From: Nonlabens arenilitoris
GTDB lineage: Bacteria; Bacteroidota; Bacteroidia; Flavobacteriales; Flavobacteriaceae
Assembly (NCBI RefSeq): GCF_002954765.1
Contig: NZ_MTPW01000001.1
Location: 2,059,501-2,123,500, forward strand
Length of the DNA stretch: 64,000 nt
Reading direction: 5' to 3'
Shown here: one piece after another, positions 60,007 through 64,000 of the stretch
Layout: each line of letters opens with the position of its first letter
How positions within the stretch are numbered: the first letter of the stretch is position 1
Translations under genes and position numbers: made by a program
Notes under the pieces: model-generated
What the model saw: the letters and a program-made list of their open reading frames with translations, nothing else
Database searches by the model: none
What the model was told of the DNA's origin: nothing

Positions 60007-61398
60007 TTATAAGTGAATCACTTCACCATATGCGTCTGCTACAGCTTCCATTACCGCTTCACTCATTGTCGGGTGTGGATGCACCGCTTTTAAAACTTCG
60101 TGACCAGTAGTTTCTAGTTTACGACCTAGAACTGCCTCGGCAATCATGTCAGTAACACCAGCACCTATCATGTGACATCCTAACCATTCACCATACTTAG
60201 CATCAAAAATCACTTTTACAAAACCATCTTTTGCTCCAGATGCGCTTGCTTTTCCAGATGCGCTGAATGGAAATTTACCAACCTTTAATTCATAACCAGC
60301 TTCTTTAGCTTGTGCTTCTGTCATACCTACACTCGCAATTTCTGGAGTAGAGTATGTGCAACCAGGTATGTTTCCATAATCCAGTGGTTCCACATGCATA
60401 TCTGCAATTTTCTCTACACATAAAATACCTTCGGCACTTGCCACGTGAGCTAGAGCTGGACCAGCTGTAATATCACCTATGGCATAATATCCAGGTATGT
60501 TAGTTTGGTACCAGTCGTTAACTAGTACCTTACCACGATCTGTAGAAATTCCTACTTCTTCTAGACCTATGTTAGATAAGTTAGTCTCAATTCCTACCGC
60601 ACTTAAAACGATATCAGCTTCAAGAACTTCTTCTCCTTTTTTAGTTTTAACAGTTGCTTTAACGCCATTACCAGATGTATCTACACCAGTAACTTCACTA
60701 GAGGTCATAATTTTAATACCTGCTTTTTTAAAGCTACGTTCCATTTGCTTTGAAACGTCAATATCTTCAACTGGTACAATACGATCAACATACTCTACAA
60801 TAGTAACTTCAGTTCCCATAGAGTTATAGAAATAAGCAAACTCAACACCTATTGCTCCAGATCCTACCACGATCATCTTCTTAGGCTGCTTTTCTAGTGT
60901 CATAGCTTCGCGATAACCTATTACTTTTTTACCATCCTGTGGTAAATTAGGAAGCACACGAGACTTTGCTCCAGTTGCAATAATGATATGATTTCCTTCA
61001 ACAGTCGATGTAGAACCATCTTCAGCTTTCACCTCAATTTTCTTTCCTTTTTTCACGGTACCATAACCCATGATCACGTCTATCTTATTCTTCTTTAATA
61101 AGAACTGTACACCTTTACTCATTCCGTCAGCGACATCACGAGAACGTTTTACAACCGCGTTAAAATCTTTATCTACACCAGTAACTTTAAGACCATAATC
61201 TTCGGCGTGGTTGAGGTAATTGAAAACATCAGCACTTTTAATTAATGCTTTTGTAGGAATACAACCCCAATTCAAACATACTCCACCTAGAGATTCCTTC
61301 TCTACAATAGCAGTTTTCAAACCTAATTGAGACGCGCGTATTGCAGTTACATATCCACCAGGTCCACTACCTAAAACGATTACATCATATTTACTCAT
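60007..61398 (-). CDS. lpdA: Dihydrolipoyl dehydrogenase (E3)
   Basis: A 463-residue flavoprotein from the ATG at 61398 (MSKYDVIVLGSGPGGY); a TTG at 61407 would add three residues. It reoxidises dihydrolipoamide in 2-oxoacid dehydrogenase and glycine-cleavage complexes. FAD binding GSGPGG (10-15), the redox Cys pair in GGVCLNWGCIPTK (Cys41, Cys46), the NAD-binding GSGAIGVEFA and the C-terminal HPHPTMSEA (catalytic His-Glu) are present. It is divergent from pyrD and monocistronic. Confidence 0.96.
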   Translation of the reverse strand: MSKYDVIVLGSGPGGYVTAIRASQLGLKTAIVEKESLGGVCLNWGCIPTKALIKSADVFNYLNHAEDYGLKVTGVDKDFNAVVKRSRDVADGMSKGVQFLLKKNKIDVIMGYGTVKKGKKIEVKAEDGSTSTVEGNHIIIATGAKSRVLPNLPQDGKKVIGYREAMTLEKQPKKMIVVGSGAIGVEFAYFYNSMGTEVTIVEYVDRIVPVEDIDVSKQMERSFKKAGIKIMTSSEVTGVDTSGNGVKATVKTKKGEEVLEADIVLSAVGIETNLSNIGLEEVGISTDRGKVLVNDWYQTNIPGYYAIGDITAGPALAHVASAEGILCVEKIADMHVEPLDYGNIPGCTYSTPEIASVGMTEAQAKEAGYELKVGKFPFSASGKASASGAKDGFVKVIFDAKYGEWLGCHMIGAGVTDMIAEAVLGRKLETTGHEVLKAVHPHPTMSEAVMEAVADAYGEVIHL

Positions 61399-61420
61399 AT
61401 CTGTCAATTTTTAAGAGTCA

Positions 61421-61428
61421 CAAAAATA
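61421..61428 (-). promoter_or_regulatory. Putative -7 box of lpdA
   Basis: Minus strand TATTTTTG, 23 bases upstream of the ATG at 61398. It is divergent from the pyrD box at 61451. Confidence 0.5.
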
Positions 61429-61450
61429 TGGAATAAAGTCTAATGGATTG

Positions 61451-61458
61451 TAAATTTG
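61451..61458 (+). promoter_or_regulatory. Putative -7 box of pyrD
   Basis: TAAATTTG, 15 bases upstream of the ATG at 61474. The TTG at 61456 is inside this box and is not the start. Confidence 0.5.
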
Positions 61459-61473
61459 CGCAACCTTATTCTT

Positions 61474-62520
61474 ATGTATAAATCTATAGTACGTCCGTTA
61501 CTTTTTTCCTTTGATCCAGAGGCGGTTCATCATTTTTCTTTTAAAAGTATCAAATTATTGAGCAAAGTACCTGGTTTTAGTGCGCTTTCGCGAAAGCGTT
61601 TCAAACCCAACCATCCAGCTCTTAAAAGAGAACTCTTCGGTTTACAATTTGAGAATCCAGTAGGAATGGCAGCAGGATTTGATAAAGATGCTAAAGCATT
61701 TAAAGAATTTTCTAATCTTGGTTTTGGATTTATAGAAATAGGAACGCTGACACCAAAGCCGCAAGATGGAAATCCCAGGCAACGATTGTTCAGATTAAAG
61801 AAAGACCAAGCGATTGTAAACAGAATGGGATTCAATAACGGTGGAGTAGATGCTGCTGTAGAACGATTGAAAAAAAATCCAAAGCTAGGTCAACCTAATC
61901 ACGTCTTAATAGGTGGAAATATTGGGAAGAACAAACTTACACCTAATGATGAAGCGGTGAATGATTACATCATTTGTTTTGAAAAATTATTTGATCACGT
62001 TGACTATTTTACTGTAAATGTTAGTTCTCCTAACACACCAGGATTGCGCGAACTACAAGATAGAAAGCCTTTAACGTACATACTTCAAACACTTCAAGAC
62101 TTAAATAATAAGAAGGCTAACAGAAAGCCTATACTTCTTAAAATTGCTCCAGATTTGACAGATGATCAATTAATGGACATCATAGGAATTGTGGCAGATA
62201 CAAAAATCGATGGTGTCATTGCTTCAAATACAACCATCTCTAGAGAAGGATTGCAGTCTGAAGAATCGTTAGTAAAACAAGCCGGCGGACTAAGCGGTGC
62301 ACCACTAACAAATCGCGCTACTGAAGTCATTTCTTTTTTACATGATAAAAGCAACGGTGCCTTTCCTATAATTGGAGTAGGCGGTATCATGACCGCACAA
62401 GATGCGATTGATAAACTGAATGCAGGAGCAAGTCTGGTACAGTTGTATACCGGTTTTGTTTATGAAGGACCTAAGTTGATAAGAGATATAAATAAAGCTA
62501 TTATCGCTCAAGGGTTATGA
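61474..62520 (+). CDS. pyrD: Dihydroorotate dehydrogenase (quinone), class 2
   Basis: A 348-residue FMN enzyme from the ATG at 61474 that oxidises dihydroorotate with quinone at the membrane. The N-terminal helical extension ([18 protein letters not shown]) marks class 2. [16 protein letters not shown] and the FMN motifs are present, [11 protein letters not shown] contains the catalytic Ser, and [28 protein letters not shown] forms the FMN-phosphate site. An exact palindrome in the N-terminal extension encodes LSRKR (61583-61598). It overlaps the LysE-type gene by 4 bases (ATGA). Confidence 0.94.
   Translation: MYKSIVRPLLFSFDPEAVHHFSFKSIKLLSKVPGFSALSRKRFKPNHPALKRELFGLQFENPVGMAAGFDKDAKAFKEFSNLGFGFIEIGTLTPKPQDGNPRQRLFRLKKDQAIVNRMGFNNGGVDAAVERLKKNPKLGQPNHVLIGGNIGKNKLTPNDEAVNDYIICFEKLFDHVDYFTVNVSSPNTPGLRELQDRKPLTYILQTLQDLNNKKANRKPILLKIAPDLTDDQLMDIIGIVADTKIDGVIASNTTISREGLQSEESLVKQAGGLSGAPLTNRATEVISFLHDKSNGAFPIIGVGGIMTAQDAIDKLNAGASLVQLYTGFVYEGPKLIRDINKAIIAQGL
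61583..61598. repeat. 16-bp palindrome, exact, inside pyrD
   Basis: CGCTTTCGCGAAAGCG read in the LSRKR frame. Confidence 0.95.
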
Positions 62521-63134
62521 TAGAATCACTGGTCTCCTTTGCATTTGCAACGCTGCTTCTTGCACTCAGTCCAGGACCAGATAATATTTTTGTACTCACA
62601 CAATCTGTAGCAAGAGGTTCTAAATATGGAATCGCAATTGCTAGCGGTTTAATCACAGGCTGCATCGTTCACACTTCCATTGTTGCTTTAGGTTTTGCAG
62701 TAATCATTAGAGACAATCAGTGGTTGCTCTATACCATTAAAATAGCTGGTTCCATTTACTTATTGTATCTCGCTTATAAAATCTTTAAGTCAGACGCGAG
62801 CATTGAATTTGGCGATTCAAAAGCTTCTTCTCAAAGTCTATGGAAACTATACAAAACAGGAATCACCATGAATTTGTTGAATCCTAAAGTGACATTGTTT
62901 TTTCTCGCTTTATTACCACAGTTTGTAATCGCAAACTCTTATCCCGATTGGATTCAAATCTATTTGCTAGGTGGCGTTTTTATGCTTGTTTCTTTACTGA
63001 CTTTTTACACGATTGCTTTGCTTGCCGGTAAAGCTGCCAGTTTTATCAAATCTTCAAAATGGTTCGCGCCAGTTATGAAATGGACGCAGATCGTTGTTTT
63101 TATAGGGATTGCGGTGGCGATACTGATTCCTTAA
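62517..63134 (+). CDS. LysE/RhtB-family amino acid exporter
   Basis: A 205-residue inner-membrane exporter with about six helices. The family motif [34 protein letters not shown] (in part [11 protein letters not shown] and [11 protein letters not shown]) is near the N-terminus, and [18 protein letters not shown] is the second family motif. It should export amino acids such as threonine or homoserine lactone; the substrate is not known. The ATG overlaps the pyrD stop, so the two are cotranscribed. Confidence 0.9.
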   Translation: MIESLVSFAFATLLLALSPGPDNIFVLTQSVARGSKYGIAIASGLITGCIVHTSIVALGFAVIIRDNQWLLYTIKIAGSIYLLYLAYKIFKSDASIEFGDSKASSQSLWKLYKTGITMNLLNPKVTLFFLALLPQFVIANSYPDWIQIYLLGGVFMLVSLLTFYTIALLAGKAASFIKSSKWFAPVMKWTQIVVFIGIAVAILIP

Positions 63135-63270
63135 AAGGAACGCTTTTCTAGGGTTTCATAAGTTTGTGATATTTATGTGATTCTTATCATTCATATTTGA
63201 ACTCAGATTTGATAGAAAAGAAATTACAATTAAAAATTAAACTTCCCCTTAATTTTTGCTTGAACCTTAA

Positions 63271-63297
63271 GGTCTCTTAGTTTTTAAGAGGCTTTTT
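63271..63297 (+). terminator. Rho-independent terminator after the LysE-type gene
   Basis: Stem CTCTTA / TAAGAG with loop GTTTT followed by TTTTT, about 140 bases past the gene. Confidence 0.65.
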
Positions 63298-63362
63298 GCG
63301 TTAAAAATAAGAAGTTGAAATCGTTTTCGTAAACCTTAAATCCACATTATCTTTACACGCTG

Positions 63363-64000
63363 ATGGAAAAGGTGAAAATCATAGAATGTCCACGTGACGC
63401 GATGCAAGGAATAAAAGAATTTATCCCTACAGATTTGAAGGTGCAATATCTTCAGTCCTTATTGCGATGTGGTTTTGATACTATAGACTTTGGTAGTTTT
63501 GTTTCTCCCAAAGCTATACCACAACTGGTGGATACGGCTGAGGTTCTTTCAAAACTTGATCTTTCAAAAACTGAATCTAAACTACTTGCTATTATTGCAA
63601 ACCTACGAGGTGCGCAAGCTGCATGTGAGCATCCAGAGATTCAATATTTGGGTTATCCATTCTCGATTTCAGAGAACTTTCAAATGCGTAATACCCATAA
63701 AACGATAGCTCAAAGTGTAGATTTACTGCAAGAGGTTATAGATCTGGCACAAAAGCATGATAAAGAATTAGTAGTTTATATCTCGATGGGCTTTGGTAAT
63801 CCTTATGGAGATCCTTGGAATGTAGAAATCGTAGGAGAATGGACAGAGAAGTTATATAATATGGGCGTTAAGATTTTATCACTTTCAGATACCATAGGTA
63901 GCTCAGATCCTGAAACAATTACCTATTTGTTTTCTAACTTGATTCCTAAATATCCTGAGATCGAATTTGGTGCACATTTGCATACCACACCTACTACATG
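63363..64000 (+). CDS. Hydroxymethylglutaryl-CoA lyase, N-terminal part (truncated by window edge)
   Basis: An open frame from ATG 63363 runs past the window end. MEKVKIIECPRDAMQGIKEF, then TIDFGSFVSPKAIPQLVDT and LAIIANLRGAQAA, is the start of the HMG-CoA lyase barrel, and YISMGFGNPYGDPW and SLSDTIGSSDPE follow. GAHLHTTP near the end carries metal-binding His residues. It should cleave HMG-CoA to acetoacetate and acetyl-CoA in leucine breakdown, in line with a leucine dehydrogenase elsewhere in the window. A shadow frame at 63490-63708 is not a gene. Confidence 0.9.
   Translation, partial: MEKVKIIECPRDAMQGIKEFIPTDLKVQYLQSLLRCGFDTIDFGSFVSPKAIPQLVDTAEVLSKLDLSKTESKLLAIIANLRGAQAACEHPEIQYLGYPFSISENFQMRNTHKTIAQSVDLLQEVIDLAQKHDKELVVYISMGFGNPYGDPWNVEIVGEWTEKLYNMGVKILSLSDTIGSSDPETITYLFSNLIPKYPEIEFGAHLHTTPTT

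Noticed and set aside
61456..61473. TTG start adding six residues to PyrD
   Set aside because: It overlaps the TAAATTTG box; the ATG at 61474 fits the family.
63490..63708. Open frame of 72 codons on the plus strand
   Set aside because: It is out of frame inside the HMG-CoA lyase gene, which starts at 63363 and runs past the window end with clear family motifs.
1..64000. CRISPR arrays, tRNA and rRNA genes, insertion sequences, toxin-antitoxin or phage-defence systems
   Set aside because: No regularly spaced repeats, cloverleaf with CCA-type ends, transposase, or defence-gene set was found on reading both strands; a covariance-model or HMM search would be needed to exclude small ones.

Overview
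The window looks like ordinary chromosome from an AT-rich member of the Flavobacteriaceae (Bacteroidota). The reasons are the TAnnTTTG-type promoters with few Shine-Dalgarno sequences, a T9SS type A sorting-domain protein, a TonB-dependent receptor with a carboxypeptidase-like plug extension, families typical of flavobacteria (DUF5686, DUF5606, DUF6048, DUF6452, CCC-motif proteins, PUR/DUF3276), and a 6S-like RNA between zapA and rny. The genus is not certain. No tRNA, rRNA, CRISPR array, insertion sequence or prophage was recognised.

Layout. 1-5.0 kb (minus): truncated AraC-type regulator, two short-chain dehydrogenases, a small membrane protein and an ArsR regulator sharing an operator-like repeat, a frameshifted TPR lipoprotein and a PqiA-like membrane protein. 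5.3-13 kb (minus): DUF5686 outer-membrane protein, M14 carboxypeptidase, PUR-family protein, ABC exporter. 13-16 kb (plus): leucine dehydrogenase, NusB, DUF1573 lipoprotein, YajC. 16.8-23.9 kb (plus): glycogen cluster glgA-glgC-glgB followed by a GH31 alpha-glucosidase. 23.9-29.8 kb (minus): DUF1801 protein, beta-barrel protein, peptidase T, CCA-adding-type nucleotidyltransferase, threonylcarbamoyl-AMP synthase, frameshifted pyruvyl transferase. 29.9-34.2 kb: a cell-surface glycan (LPS core) cluster with a Kdo-kinase-like protein, three GT2-type glycosyltransferases and a GT9. 34.2-42.2 kb: dapD, ruvX, def, DUF5606, then the rlmD-TlpA-DUF6452-DUF6048 operon and rocD. 42.2-47.1 kb: two CCC-motif proteins, DUF2752, a T9SS cargo protein, an Smr-domain protein and a thrombospondin-type-3 lipoprotein. 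47.1-57.3 kb: cysteine desulfurase, TonB receptor, M23 peptidase, coiled-coil protein, zapA, 6S RNA, rny, aldo/keto reductase, xerD. 57.4-64 kb: beta-barrel protein, aroQ, TM2 protein, unknown secreted protein, lpdA, pyrD, LysE-type exporter and a truncated HMG-CoA lyase.

Two things stand out beyond the gene list. First, a perfect 16-bp palindrome, CGCTTTCGCGAAAGCG, occurs nine times exactly, four times with one mismatch and about three times in decayed form, both between genes and inside reading frames; substitutions concentrate at the symmetric positions 6 and 11. I do not recognise it as a described element. Second, three genes are broken by what looks in each case like one missing A in an A-run. 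This suggests homopolymer undercalling in the sequence or, less likely, genuine slippage.

Many apparent starts at TTG or far-upstream codons were moved to downstream ATG or GTG codons where promoters, signal peptides or family homology supported it.
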